A stretch of 27,097 nucleotides of DNA, taken from positions 1 through 27,097 of the forward strand of contig JAJRVM010000217.1 in assembly GCA_024277285.1 (NCBI GenBank), written 5' to 3'. Both the position numbers and the translations under genes were made by a program. Below, piece by piece: positions 1-7,918 of the stretch. How positions within the stretch are numbered: the stretch's first letter is position 1; every line of letters begins with the position of its first letter. The notes below the pieces were generated by a model. The model worked only from the letters and a program-made list of their open reading frames with translations. It made no database searches and was not told the origin of the DNA. The stretch is from Planctomycetota bacterium. GTDB taxonomy: Bacteria; Planctomycetota; Planctomycetia; Pirellulales; Pirellulaceae.

Positions 1-1
1 A

Positions 2-70
2 TCTGTGGTGGTTCTGTTTGTCCCGTTTTTGTTCCGCGAGCGAGTGGTCGAAGTGCCCCGCATGGAGTGA
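2..70 (+). CDS. C-terminal end of a membrane protein (partial)
   Basis: The second plus frame is open from the window edge to a TGA at 68-70 and encodes about 22 residues: a hydrophobic run ([10 protein letters not shown]) followed by a charged tail ([11 protein letters not shown]). That pattern fits the last transmembrane helix and cytoplasmic tail of an integral membrane protein such as a transporter or permease. Too little is present to name a family. The gene would lie upstream of alaC on the same strand, with about 110 bases between them. The short length means the frame could be open by chance, so this is tentative. Confidence 0.4.
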   Translation, partial: SVVVLFVPFLFRERVVEVPRME

Positions 71-180
71 GCTGGCAAGAGGACGGGACTGTGAGACGGG
101 ATTGCCGCCGGGCGAGATCCCGAACGGGCCGAGGCGAGATCGCATGTTTGGACGACCAAGAAGTTGAAAGCGCGAATAAC

Positions 181-1509
181 ATGAATTCCCAGAATTTGAA
201 TTCCGAAAAGACTGAATCTCAAGAAGCCGCTTCACAGAGCCCCGACTCGCAGAGTGAACCACCAGGCTGCGATGCTCCGGCCCCGTTCAACATCCGCATG
301 GCGTCGCGCGTGGACCGCTTGCCACCCTACATGTTTGGTCGCATCAACAATCTACTCTATGAAAAGCGGCGGCAGGGCAATGATGTGATCGACCTGGGCA
401 TGGGCAATCCGTCCGACCCACCGGACCCACAAGTGATCAGCAAACTGTCCGAGGCGGCCCACGATCCGCGTAACCACGGCTATAGCAAATCGAACGGGAT
501 TGCTAACCTGCGTCGCGAAATCACCAGCAAGTACCTGACTCGGTTTGGCGTCCGTTTGGACCCCGAAACGGAAGCGATGGTCTGTCTCGGATCGAAAGAG
601 GGGTTCAGCCACATGTGCCTGGCCCTGATGGGAGCCGGAGACACGGCAATCATCCCGGCTCCGTATTTTCCCGTTCATATGTATGCGGTGGCCCTGGCGG
701 CGGGGAACGTGATCGCGTTGGAAGTGGGCGACTGCGAGAAATTCCTGACGAATATCGCCTATACGTGCCAGCACCTTTATCCACATCCCAAATTGCTCAT
801 CCTGAATTATCCACACAACCCGTCGACCGTCACGGTCGAGCCGGAGTTTTACGTGGATGTGGTTCGCTTGGCAAAGAAGTATGGTTTCATGGTCATCAGC
901 GACTTTGCCTATGCGGATGTTGCGTTTGACGGCTATCACCCCCCAAGTTTTCTGGCAGCCCCCGGCGCGATTGAGGTGGGAGTCGAGTTTACGACGATGA
1001 GCAAGGGGTACAACATGGCCGGTTGGCGCGTTGGCTATTGTTGTGGCAACGCCGAAATGATTCGTGGTCTAGGTACGATTAAGGGTTATTACGATTACGG
1101 TATGTTTCAGGCCATCCAGGTTGCGGCGATCGTGGCGTTGCGGCACACCGAAGCGGCAGTGGAAAAACAGTCGCTGAAATACCAAAGCCGCCGCAACGTG
1201 ATGGTCGAGGGGTTGCGCCGTATCGGCTGGTCGCTCGAACCGCCAAAAGCGGGGATGTTTATCTGGGCGCGCGTACCGAAACCCTGGTCGACGGCAATGA
1301 ACACGATGGATTTCGCCATGATGTTACTGGAACATGCCGATGTTGCGGTCAGCCCAGGCAGCGGTTTTGGCCCCTCGGGTGAAGGTTATGTCCGCATGGC
1401 GTTGGTGGAAAACGAAAATCGTCTGCGGCAAGCCGTGCGGCAAATCGGCTGGTTTATGCAAAAAGACCCGAGCCACTACGCGTCGCCGCCCAACGGCAAC
1501 GGGGGCTGA
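181..1509 (+). CDS. alaC: Alanine-synthesizing aminotransferase (AlaC type, PLP class I)
   Basis: A cytoplasmic pyridoxal-phosphate aminotransferase that should make alanine from pyruvate using glutamate as amino donor. From the chosen ATG it has 442 residues. Visible family marks are [12 protein letters not shown] near residues 71-82, the [10 protein letters not shown] segment, NYPHNPS at about 209-215, the PLP Schiff-base lysine in [12 protein letters not shown] (Lys275), and the C-terminal YVRMALVEN that carries the substrate-carboxylate arginine in this fold. Similarity runs end to end with E. coli AlaC as I remember it. The frame is open back to 67, but residues before the ATG at 181 are low-complexity and not family-like. 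GAAAG lies upstream of this ATG. The roughly 35 Ser/Gln/Glu-rich residues after it are also non-conserved, so ATG 298 is an alternative start. Other PLP aminotransferase specificities (LL-DAP type) cannot be fully excluded. Confidence 0.93.
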   Translation: MNSQNLNSEKTESQEAASQSPDSQSEPPGCDAPAPFNIRMASRVDRLPPYMFGRINNLLYEKRRQGNDVIDLGMGNPSDPPDPQVISKLSEAAHDPRNHGYSKSNGIANLRREITSKYLTRFGVRLDPETEAMVCLGSKEGFSHMCLALMGAGDTAIIPAPYFPVHMYAVALAAGNVIALEVGDCEKFLTNIAYTCQHLYPHPKLLILNYPHNPSTVTVEPEFYVDVVRLAKKYGFMVISDFAYADVAFDGYHPPSFLAAPGAIEVGVEFTTMSKGYNMAGWRVGYCCGNAEMIRGLGTIKGYYDYGMFQAIQVAAIVALRHTEAAVEKQSLKYQSRRNVMVEGLRRIGWSLEPPKAGMFIWARVPKPWSTAMNTMDFAMMLLEHADVAVSPGSGFGPSGEGYVRMALVENENRLRQAVRQIGWFMQKDPSHYASPPNGNGG

Positions 1510-1738
1510 CTCGCGAAAGAACGATCGGGGTCCTACCGGGCACATAGCCCTTTCTGTATAATCCGCCAAAAGAAATTGCGTGCGTGTCTCGATGCAGGGC
1601 GTCGCAGCGGTGAATCCGGCACCTTTGCCAACGCCATGGCGATTCAGCCTCCGCCGCCAAAACGAGAGAAGCAGCACGAGAGAATCAGTAGTTGGGGAGC
1701 GAACCCCGATATGATGGGCGTTTGCTGCGGTAGTTGAG

Positions 1739-1779
1739 AAAAAAAAAGAGGGCTCTTGTTCGCCGCAACAAGAGCCCTC
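1739..1779 (-). terminator. Strong rho-independent terminator, minus strand
   Basis: A perfect 13-bp inverted repeat (1748-1760 with 1767-1779, six-base loop) is followed on the minus strand by nine consecutive T (plus-strand A run 1739-1747). Read on the plus strand there is no T tract after the stem, so the signal serves minus-strand transcription. No minus-strand gene lies to its immediate right, because carA is on the plus strand. It is therefore either the end of an independent small RNA or a barrier to antisense transcription from the carA region. Confidence 0.8.
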
Positions 1780-1905
1780 CAAATTCAGGCTGCCCGGTGA
1801 TTGAAGCAAGCTGTAAAGCAAGTTTCAATCCCCGGAGACCCACAGCCGTATTGTGGGTATCGGGACAACAGCTAGCGATACTTTAGGCCACTCGTTCGTC
1901 TTGGA
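1739..1905 (-). ncRNA. Candidate structured small RNA opposite the carA leader
   Basis: On the minus strand upstream of the terminator, four further inverted repeats lie end to end: 1895-1900/1904-1909 (TTCGTC/GACGAA); 1857-1862/1876-1881 (GTATCG/CGATAC); 1838-1844/1852-1858 (ACCCACA/TGTGGGT); and 1794-1797 plus 1799-1805 with 1824-1830 plus 1832-1835. A possible promoter precedes them on the same strand: TTGTCA (plus 1933-1938), an 18-base spacer, and TACCAT (plus 1909-1914). Together these would give an RNA of about 165 bases. Palindromes read on both strands, so the hairpins could instead belong to the carA mRNA leader. The T tract is the only strand-specific clue. I do not recognise a known RNA family here; it does not show SRP, tmRNA or 6S hallmarks. 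Confidence 0.35.
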
Positions 1906-1944
1906 CGAATGGTAGATTCCTATCCGCTTATGTGACAAGGGACG

Positions 1945-3078
1945 ATGACCCAACCAGCAAAGCTTGCCTTAGAGGACGGAACGGTATTCACTGGCACATC
2001 TTTCGGTGCCGTTGGTGAAGTGGATGGCGAAGTTGTTTTCAACACATCCATGACCGGTTATCAGGAAATTGTGACCGATCCCAGCTATCGTGGCCAGATC
2101 ATCACGATGACCTACACGCAAATCGGCAACTATGGCGTGAACGATGAAGACCTTGAGAGCAGCCGCCCTCATTTGGCTGGCTTCATCGTGCGCGAGAATA
2201 GTCGCATTGCCAGCAATTTTCGCTCGACTGGCTCGTTACATGATTATTTGGCCCAACACGGAATTGTCGGGTTGGCAGAAATCGACACCCGTGCGCTAGT
2301 GCGTCGCATTCGCACCCAAGGTGCCATGAAAGGTGTCCTTTCGTCAGTCGACCTGGACGACGACAGCTTGGTGGCCAAGGCAAAATCAAGCCCCGGACTG
2401 GTGGGACGCGACCTGGTGCGCGAGGTACTGCCCGAGGGATCGGCAGACTGGACCGAGAAATTGAGTAATTGGGCACATTATGCCGGACCGACGCAGCGTG
2501 AAGACCTGGACAGCGATCTTCACGTGGTGGCGCTCGATTTCGGCATGAAGCGAAATATCGCGCGGCACCTCTACACGCTGGGTTGCCGAGTCACGGTGGT
2601 TCCCGGCACGGCCAAGACGGCTGACATTTTGGCTTTGAAGCCGAACGGTCTTTTTCTTTCTAACGGGCCGGGGGATCCCGAGCCGGTGACTTATGCGATC
2701 CAGACCATTGCAGAGTTGATCGGAAAAGTGCCCATCTTCGGCATTTGCTTGGGGCATCAACTGATGGCGCTGGCCTGCGGCGCGAAGACATTTAAGCTCA
2801 AGTTTGGGCACCGCGGGGCGAATCAACCGATTCTGAACTTGGCGACCGAGCAGGTGGAGATCACGGCTCAAAACCACGGCTTCGCGGTAGAAGACGAAAC
2901 GCTCCCCAAAGACCTGGAGGTTACGCACCGCAATCTGAACGACCAAACGATTGCCGGTTTGCGCCACCGCAGTGCACCTGCGTTCAGCGTCCAGTATCAC
3001 CCGGAGGCGTCTGCGGGGCCGCACGACAGCCGCTACCTCTTTACCGAGTTCAGGAAACTGATGCAGGAAGCTGGGTAA
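1945..3078 (+). CDS. carA: Carbamoyl-phosphate synthase small (glutaminase) subunit
   Basis: Glutamine-hydrolysing subunit that feeds ammonia to CarB for carbamoyl phosphate, the entry to arginine and pyrimidine synthesis in the cytoplasm. It has 377 residues, normal for the family. The N-terminal CarA domain opens with LALEDGTVFTGTSFG and contains FNTSMTGYQEI. The class I glutamine amidotransferase domain fills the second half: the nucleophile is Cys268 in FGICLGHQ, with His352 and Glu354 in YHPEASAGPHDS. The ATG at 1945 has AAGGG a few bases upstream. carB is not next to it, so the synthase genes are split in this genome. Its last 29 bases overlap the 3' end of the oppositely oriented GAP1 gene. 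The 435-base leader is unusually long and structured. Confidence 0.97.
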   Translation: MTQPAKLALEDGTVFTGTSFGAVGEVDGEVVFNTSMTGYQEIVTDPSYRGQIITMTYTQIGNYGVNDEDLESSRPHLAGFIVRENSRIASNFRSTGSLHDYLAQHGIVGLAEIDTRALVRRIRTQGAMKGVLSSVDLDDDSLVAKAKSSPGLVGRDLVREVLPEGSADWTEKLSNWAHYAGPTQREDLDSDLHVVALDFGMKRNIARHLYTLGCRVTVVPGTAKTADILALKPNGLFLSNGPGDPEPVTYAIQTIAELIGKVPIFGICLGHQLMALACGAKTFKLKFGHRGANQPILNLATEQVEITAQNHGFAVEDETLPKDLEVTHRNLNDQTIAGLRHRSAPAFSVQYHPEASAGPHDSRYLFTEFRKLMQEAG

Positions 3079-3982
3079 GGGGCGCCGGTTCGGCAGCTTT
3101 CGCTAAACGTTGCTGCTGTTGTTCGGTCAGCATCTCCAAATCGTGTTCATCACTGTGCGCAGCGTGCTCGATGACGTTCACGAGTGTTTCATACTGCTTG
3201 TCTCTGAGCAACTGAAAGACCAGCAGCGGCCAGCCACGGTTCGGCGTGAACCGAGCTGGAAGGTCCTTGGTCAAATCAAGCACATCTAGCCGTGCCGTCC
3301 GCGCTGCGCGGCGTTGTTCTTCCGCTTTGGCAGGCAGAACAGCCAGCCGATAGGGGCGGACCGCCGAGACTTTGAGCCCGGTTGTCAACGGGTACTCGGG
3401 GCGCAAGAAAGGCGGCAACAGGTCAAGCAACGCGCTACAAAGCCGTTTTCCCGACAGGGGAGACGCGATTCCCAACGCTTCCCCGTGGAGTCCGGCGTTG
3501 ACCAGTGCGGCGAGTTTTTGTGGACCGAGTATGCGCGCAACATGTTCAATGTTAGCGCCATTAACCAACGCCGCGCGTCCGACGAGATTGATCGGTTCGA
3601 GCTCGAGTGGCACGGTTGGAGCCATACTACAGCGGCCACTCACAACGAGCGATTCCATCACCCGAAACGGGCTGTTGGCAAACCGTTGCAGGAGTTCCGG
3701 CGGGATCAGAAACGAGTGCGTGTAGAGACGCTGCCCGCCACGCCCACTGTACTCGCGACCAGAAAGACAGGTATGCGAAACACAGAATAGGCCATTTTCC
3801 ATACGGTGGAAGTTGACGCTCTCAGGACCTGGCAACTCGCTGTACAACGAGTCGTGTCCTGGACCCCATTGTGCCAATTCACGCAGCGCGTCGGCAGAAA
3901 TCCCCGGACTACTCGCCGCGATCTGGTACCCTTCGTTCCGCCCACTGCGGACGGACGTGAAAATGGCTTGTTGAATAAGCAC
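3050..3982 (-). CDS. Short GTPase-associated protein 1 (GAP1-N2 domain)
   Basis: A 310-residue protein whose first half matches the GAP1-N2 family as I know it: LIQQAIFTSVRSGRNEGYQI right after the start, then ISADALRELAQWGPGHDSLY, an H-x-C-LSGREYSGRGG segment and YTHSFLIPPELL. Members are predicted partners of a neighbouring GTPase in NTP-dependent conflict systems; no enzymatic activity is established. Known GAP1 proteins are often much longer, with middle and C-terminal domains. Here the rest is a short helical, Leu/Arg-rich tail ending in a Gln run. The GTG at 3982 is preferred over the upstream GTG at 4024 because GGAAAGGGGGG precedes it and the conserved block begins at once. It is last in the array, about 170 bases after the GTPase gene, and overlaps the carA 3' end by 29 bases. 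Confidence 0.8.
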   Translation of the reverse strand: MLIQQAIFTSVRSGRNEGYQIAASSPGISADALRELAQWGPGHDSLYSELPGPESVNFHRMENGLFCVSHTCLSGREYSGRGGQRLYTHSFLIPPELLQRFANSPFRVMESLVVSGRCSMAPTVPLELEPINLVGRAALVNGANIEHVARILGPQKLAALVNAGLHGEALGIASPLSGKRLCSALLDLLPPFLRPEYPLTTGLKVSAVRPYRLAVLPAKAEEQRRAARTARLDVLDLTKDLPARFTPNRGWPLLVFQLLRDKQYETLVNVIEHAAHSDEHDLEMLTEQQQQRLAKAAEPAPLTQLPASVS

Positions 3983-4153
3983 ATTGCCCCCCTTTCCGCC
4001 TCTACCTCGTCCGCCACGCACCACGTGACGACCGACCTGTACGTTCGTCCAAGATTCACAATGTTGCTGTTTGCATCAAGCAACCCCGTACCGAAACGGG
4101 TTCTCGGGACAATCGCACCCACACAATCGCATTCAACGCCGCGCGAACTCTCA

Positions 4154-5059
4154 CTAGCCAATCTCCTCAACTAACCATGCGAACGGTTCAACCACGCCAC
4201 GTGGCTCAACTCGCAACGGCACTTGTCGCCCCCCCCCCAATTCCATTTGGAAACCGCACGCGCCGGCAACTCCGGACGCGAAGAATCGTGACCGCTTGAA
4301 TCGCTGCTGGCAATGCTGCCAGAGGCCTGGCGAGTGCTTGCGTGCGAACTCCGTGGGGTCGTCAAAGCAGGTCTCACATTGATCCGCTTTGGTATAAATC
4401 AAGCTAATCGGGCGACTTGGCCAGGCCGTTTTCGGGTCGTTATCCATTTCACTCAGATAACTGAGGATCTTCATGGTGAAGAAGTCCTGATCCTTTTCCC
4501 CTTCCATCAACCGAACCGCATCGATCAAGATCATCACGCCCGCACATTTTGCCAAGAACGCTCGAATAACCGGGTAAGTGTGCGGATGATCGACTTCCTC
4601 CAAAATCGCTTCGCCCGACAAGTCGGGCATGATCAATTCGGTCGTGCAGCGTTTCTTCGCCGAACGAATTTGACAATGGATCCAATTCCAACGATCTGGT
4701 TCATTGGGTGTCTTGTCAGGAAACTCGCAATTCGCCAATGCCGACATGGTCAATTGTTGTAGTGAAACTGAGAACGCCCCGCGTGCCAGCAATTGCAGAT
4801 CGTCATGGCCGCGCGACAACATATCGGTCAACATGCCGAGGTAGACGGTTTTCCCGGCGTCAGCCGAACCGATCGTCGCCACGAGTTGTGGCGGCGTTTT
4901 GTGCAGATTGGCTTGATGGGCCAACGCCATGGGGGCCTGACAATGCCGACACACTTCCGTATCAAAGCTGTTTCCACCTTCGCAAATGAAGCACGGAACC
5001 TGGACGGAATACTGCGCCAGGCGGTAAGAGTCCATCGGTACTACGCCTTTACCACTCAT
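4154..5059 (-). CDS. Zinc-ribbon P-loop GTPase of the double-GTPase (DO-GTPase) type
   Basis: A 301-residue predicted soluble GTPase. Two CxxC pairs (Cys23/26 and Cys37/40) form an N-terminal zinc ribbon. The G domain then shows a Walker A loop GSADAGKT at 64-71, a switch II motif PDLSG (DxxG at 146-149), the strand-end MILIDAV at 176-182, and a TKAD guanine-specificity motif at 223-226. The family is known from predicted conflict systems in which the GTPase sits beside GAP1. Its start overlaps the upstream FGE-like gene by ATGA, implying translational coupling. Near the 3' end it contains ten consecutive G (plus 4229-4238), encoding the Gly-Gly-Gly at about 277-279. Slippage there would replace roughly the last 25 residues. 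Stop is TAG. The exact subfamily (DO-GTPase1 or 2) is uncertain. Confidence 0.82.
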   Translation of the reverse strand: MSGKGVVPMDSYRLAQYSVQVPCFICEGGNSFDTEVCRHCQAPMALAHQANLHKTPPQLVATIGSADAGKTVYLGMLTDMLSRGHDDLQLLARGAFSVSLQQLTMSALANCEFPDKTPNEPDRWNWIHCQIRSAKKRCTTELIMPDLSGEAILEEVDHPHTYPVIRAFLAKCAGVMILIDAVRLMEGEKDQDFFTMKILSYLSEMDNDPKTAWPSRPISLIYTKADQCETCFDDPTEFARKHSPGLWQHCQQRFKRSRFFASGVAGACGFQMELGGGRQVPLRVEPRGVVEPFAWLVEEIG

Positions 5060-6291
5060 ACCAGTTCCTCCTCTGTTTCCGCGTCACTGGTCACCAAAGC
5101 CTCGGCCTCATCATCGCGATTATCGAGACTGCCGGAAACGACGTCGGACATGGCCAACGCACAGCGAAAGCCGATGTTGTGTTTGCGGCTAATCGGGCTA
5201 TCCCCGCTCTGGAACTGGCACATCGCCTGAGTGTCGAAGTACGTGTCGAACGCACCGCCACGGATGCTCTTCATCGGCGTCGAAGTTTCTAATTTCCGGC
5301 TCGTCGTGTCCCACACTCCGAAGTTGCTGGTCGTCCACTCCCAGACATTGCCGATCAAGTGATAGACACCGCCCACGCTCACGCCACCCGGCAACTCGTA
5401 GACCGAGACGGTCCCTTCCACACCGCTGCCCCAGAGATGCGCCAATTCGCGATCGAGCGTGTCTCCCCAGGGATAGCGCCGCTGCATCGGTCGCGTGCCT
5501 TGCGTCAGCACCGGCCAGCATCCCGCTTTGACCCATTCCGGGTCCGATGGCAAGCGTTTACCCGCCCAGCGCGCGAAAGCAGCTCCTTCGTACCAACTGA
5601 CACCGACGACCGGATGGTCCTCCATGCCCTCGGGAAAATGCCCCTCTTGCCAACCGCGCGGGCCAGGATGACCGGTTTGGTCAACGAAGTCGAGCACCGC
5701 CGGCCAAATCGTCGAGTCCCAGAACGACATGTTTTCGTAGCCACCGTCGGTGACGAATTCCTGAAATTGCTCGTTGGTGACGGGGTGCCGGTCCAGGTAA
5801 ATGGCCTCGACATGCACCAGGCGATCGCGTTGGCCATCGTCGCTTTCACCCCCACCGATCGCCCGCCACGATTGCAATAGTACGTCCCCCTCGGGAACAA
5901 TCCCCATCGCTTCGTCCAAACAACGCAACGCAGCGTGCAATTGTTCGGTCTTCAGATTTGCCGCGATTTGCGAACGCAACAATAGCGAGAAACGGCCCTG
6001 TTCGAGCATGCGTTGCGCGAGATACGCGGGATCATCAACATCGTATACGGGCGATTCCAACCGTGCCGGCTTAGGACGCAATTGGCGTTCCGCCTTCGGG
6101 GGCGGCGCCGGCTGCGCCACAACAACGCGTTTCCGCCCCTGCTTGATGCCGAACGCGAGCAGGACCACGATCACGGGAATTGCAATGGTCGCAACCCACC
6201 AATGGCCGCTGATCTGAGCGCCCAGAAGAGCCGCTGCCGCGAGACCACCAGAGAGCAACAAGGTGCCCACAAGCCAAAAGGTTTTTTTCAT
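5056..6291 (-). CDS. Membrane-anchored FGE/SUMF1-like domain protein
   Basis: A 411-residue protein with two hydrophobic helices at the N-terminus (about 5-26 and 31-50), a proline/arginine-rich linker, a short helical region, and then a formylglycine-generating-enzyme-like fold at about 160-380. Fold marks are HPVTNEQF, PVVGVSWYEG (227-236), RLPSDPEW (246-253), YPWGD (273-277), GNVWEW (314-319), IRGGAF (343-348) and NIGFRC (372-377). One Cys is present at 358, near where the copper-binding Cys pair of true FGE sits, but the second is absent (it reads CQFQSGDS). Sulfatase activation is therefore unlikely, and a binding or sensor role is more plausible. The tail is acidic. The ATG at 6291 has GGAAG close upstream; an in-frame ATG at 6306 is the alternative. 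It overlaps the GTPase start by ATGA. Confidence 0.85.
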   Translation of the reverse strand: MKKTFWLVGTLLLSGGLAAAALLGAQISGHWWVATIAIPVIVVLLAFGIKQGRKRVVVAQPAPPPKAERQLRPKPARLESPVYDVDDPAYLAQRMLEQGRFSLLLRSQIAANLKTEQLHAALRCLDEAMGIVPEGDVLLQSWRAIGGGESDDGQRDRLVHVEAIYLDRHPVTNEQFQEFVTDGGYENMSFWDSTIWPAVLDFVDQTGHPGPRGWQEGHFPEGMEDHPVVGVSWYEGAAFARWAGKRLPSDPEWVKAGCWPVLTQGTRPMQRRYPWGDTLDRELAHLWGSGVEGTVSVYELPGGVSVGGVYHLIGNVWEWTTSNFGVWDTTSRKLETSTPMKSIRGGAFDTYFDTQAMCQFQSGDSPISRKHNIGFRCALAMSDVVSGSLDNRDDEAEALVTSDAETEEELV

Positions 6292-6382
6292 TGCACTTCC
6301 ACTCATCGAAATCGGTCACTCACCATCAGAGTGAATTGCTTGTTTCAATCCCCGCCGCAGGGTGCGCGCCCCACGACCGCCA

Positions 6383-7441
6383 TCACTTTCTTTGCTGACG
6401 GCGCTGGGCCACGTCTTTCTGCAATTTCGCAAACTGTGCCATAACCGAATTGACCACAGGATCACTCGCCGGCGTTGAATCTTGCTCACTCAGCGGCACC
6501 GGCACTTCAGGGTGGTCAGTCGCTCGATCGGCGAACAACTCCGCCTGTTGTTCCACCAACCGGCGCAGCTGCTGCAGTTCGCCACCAAATTCCGTCTTCT
6601 GGCTGTTCATCGCGCGTTGCTGCTCCACAACCGTCTCGTTCAGCTCTGCAGCATGCCCCCGCACCAGCTCCAGTTCCGCTTCCAGGGCCTCGCGTTCCTT
6701 TTCGAACGCAGCCATTTGCTCGATATTCATGGTCGCGGCACAATCATCCGCCACACTGTCGGTTTCCGCTGCCACCGCCACATCGGCTGCAGCGATCTGA
6801 CGTCGCGCATCAGCCAACTCGGACTCCAGTTCGGCCAGACGGACACGATCGGCACGTCCCCCCTCGACGGTGCGGCGCAGCTCGTCGCGTTCCTCACACG
6901 CGCCCTCCAGCTCGGCTTGGCTGGTCTTCAAGAGCGCGCGTAACGATTCCAATTCGTCACGCAGTTCCGAATCATCTGCTGCCGCCAATTCGCGCTGTTG
7001 CTGCTCAAGCGCTTCCGTCGCTTGCGCTAACTCGTCGCGCACCAGCTCCAAGGCGCCCGTCGCCTCGCTGAGCTGCTGTTCGAGCTCCTCCTTGATGCGC
7101 GCTAACTCGTCGCGAGATCGCTCCAAATCGCCGAATGCTCCGTCGCGTTGCTGTTCGAGCTCGTCCCGGACGCGTGCCAGTTCGTCTTGGGCCTGAGTCA
7201 ATTCGCTCGCTTGACACCGCAGTTCGTCGCGGAGCTGAGCCGATTCTTCCAATTCCTGTCCCATGGCCGCTTCGCGGCTATCGAGACGCTGCCGCGTCTG
7301 CTCGACCTCTTGAAGTCGGTCGACGAGCTCCTGCCGCATCTCGTCCACTTCGAAGAAGATCTGCTCTAACGAATTTTCTAGCGCTGCACAGCCCTCACGG
7401 AGCTCCGCAGTCGTGTCCTGGATCGGTTGCCAGGTAACCAT
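6383..7441 (-). CDS. Long coiled-coil protein, first gene of the GTPase array
   Basis: A 352-residue protein, almost entirely predicted coiled coil: Glu, Gln, Leu, Arg and Ala dominate and prolines are nearly absent between about residues 12 and 320. A 25-residue unit is repeated about three times (86-110, 111-135, then a degenerate copy from 136), each beginning DELA and carrying LEQQ. No signal peptide, membrane helix or enzymatic motif is visible. The C-terminus (NSVMAQFAKLQKDVAQRRQ) is more compact and may be a conserved peptide. The frame is open to 7615, but the coiled coil begins just after ATG 7441, and upstream residues are unlike protein, so 7441 is preferred despite no clear Shine-Dalgarno. 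It lies 91 bases before the FGE-like gene. A scaffold role for the neighbouring membrane and GTPase proteins is an inference only. Confidence 0.75.
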   Translation of the reverse strand: MVTWQPIQDTTAELREGCAALENSLEQIFFEVDEMRQELVDRLQEVEQTRQRLDSREAAMGQELEESAQLRDELRCQASELTQAQDELARVRDELEQQRDGAFGDLERSRDELARIKEELEQQLSEATGALELVRDELAQATEALEQQQRELAAADDSELRDELESLRALLKTSQAELEGACEERDELRRTVEGGRADRVRLAELESELADARRQIAAADVAVAAETDSVADDCAATMNIEQMAAFEKEREALEAELELVRGHAAELNETVVEQQRAMNSQKTEFGGELQQLRRLVEQQAELFADRATDHPEVPVPLSEQDSTPASDPVVNSVMAQFAKLQKDVAQRRQQRK

Positions 7442-7708
7442 CGATGAGTTGGATGTTGATATCAAAGACACAATCCCAGCCGCAATCTTGTTGAAGTCGT
7501 TTCGTGTGCCTGAAATGCGACCGCACAGCGACCTAGACGAAGGGATAGAAAGCCGCCATGGGAACTCTAGGTCAGATCCAGGGGTGTGGCAAACGGCCTT
7601 TGTACGCCAGGCCAAGACGTCCCCCCCATTTTTTGCCGGTCCTGCTCAGCAAATTCGACCTGATCGGAACGGTCACGACACACTCAATCGAGTTTACTGC
7701 GGCCCCCA

Positions 7709-7819
7709 CACCAGAGGGTCTGGTGGGAATACGCAGATAAAGTAGACTTTAATCATTGATTAAATGAGTGAATCACGAACATGAGCTCGGCCTTTTGATA
7801 CGGCGCCTTTTTGATACGG
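7709..7819. promoter_or_regulatory. Divergent control region with hairpin, palindrome and direct repeat
   Basis: The 477-base spacer between the coiled-coil gene (minus) and the secreted Cys-rich gene (plus) holds three short ordered signals. 7709-7715/7719-7725 is a perfect 7-bp hairpin (CACCAGA/TCTGGTG). 7749-7763 is a near-perfect 15-base palindrome (TTAATCATTGATTAA) of operator type. 7790-7803 and 7805-7819 are two copies of GCCTTTTGATACGG, differing by one T and spaced one helical turn and a half apart. No convincing -35/-10 pair could be fixed. I see no gene in 7442-7918. Confidence 0.35.
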
Positions 7820-7918
7820 TACCGTGCCGGGCATTACTTTGTTTCGCGTCGAGATGCATATCGGTTACTGGATTTCAAGAGCACCGGAATTAAAGAGCGA
7901 AGAAGGGGGATCGGAATC

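Noticed and set aside
1799..1835. GATTGAAAC-like sequence resembling a CRISPR repeat end
   Set aside because: Only single occurrences (a TTTCAATCCCC also lies near 6345); there is no regular array, spacer spacing or cas gene. It is part of a hairpin instead.
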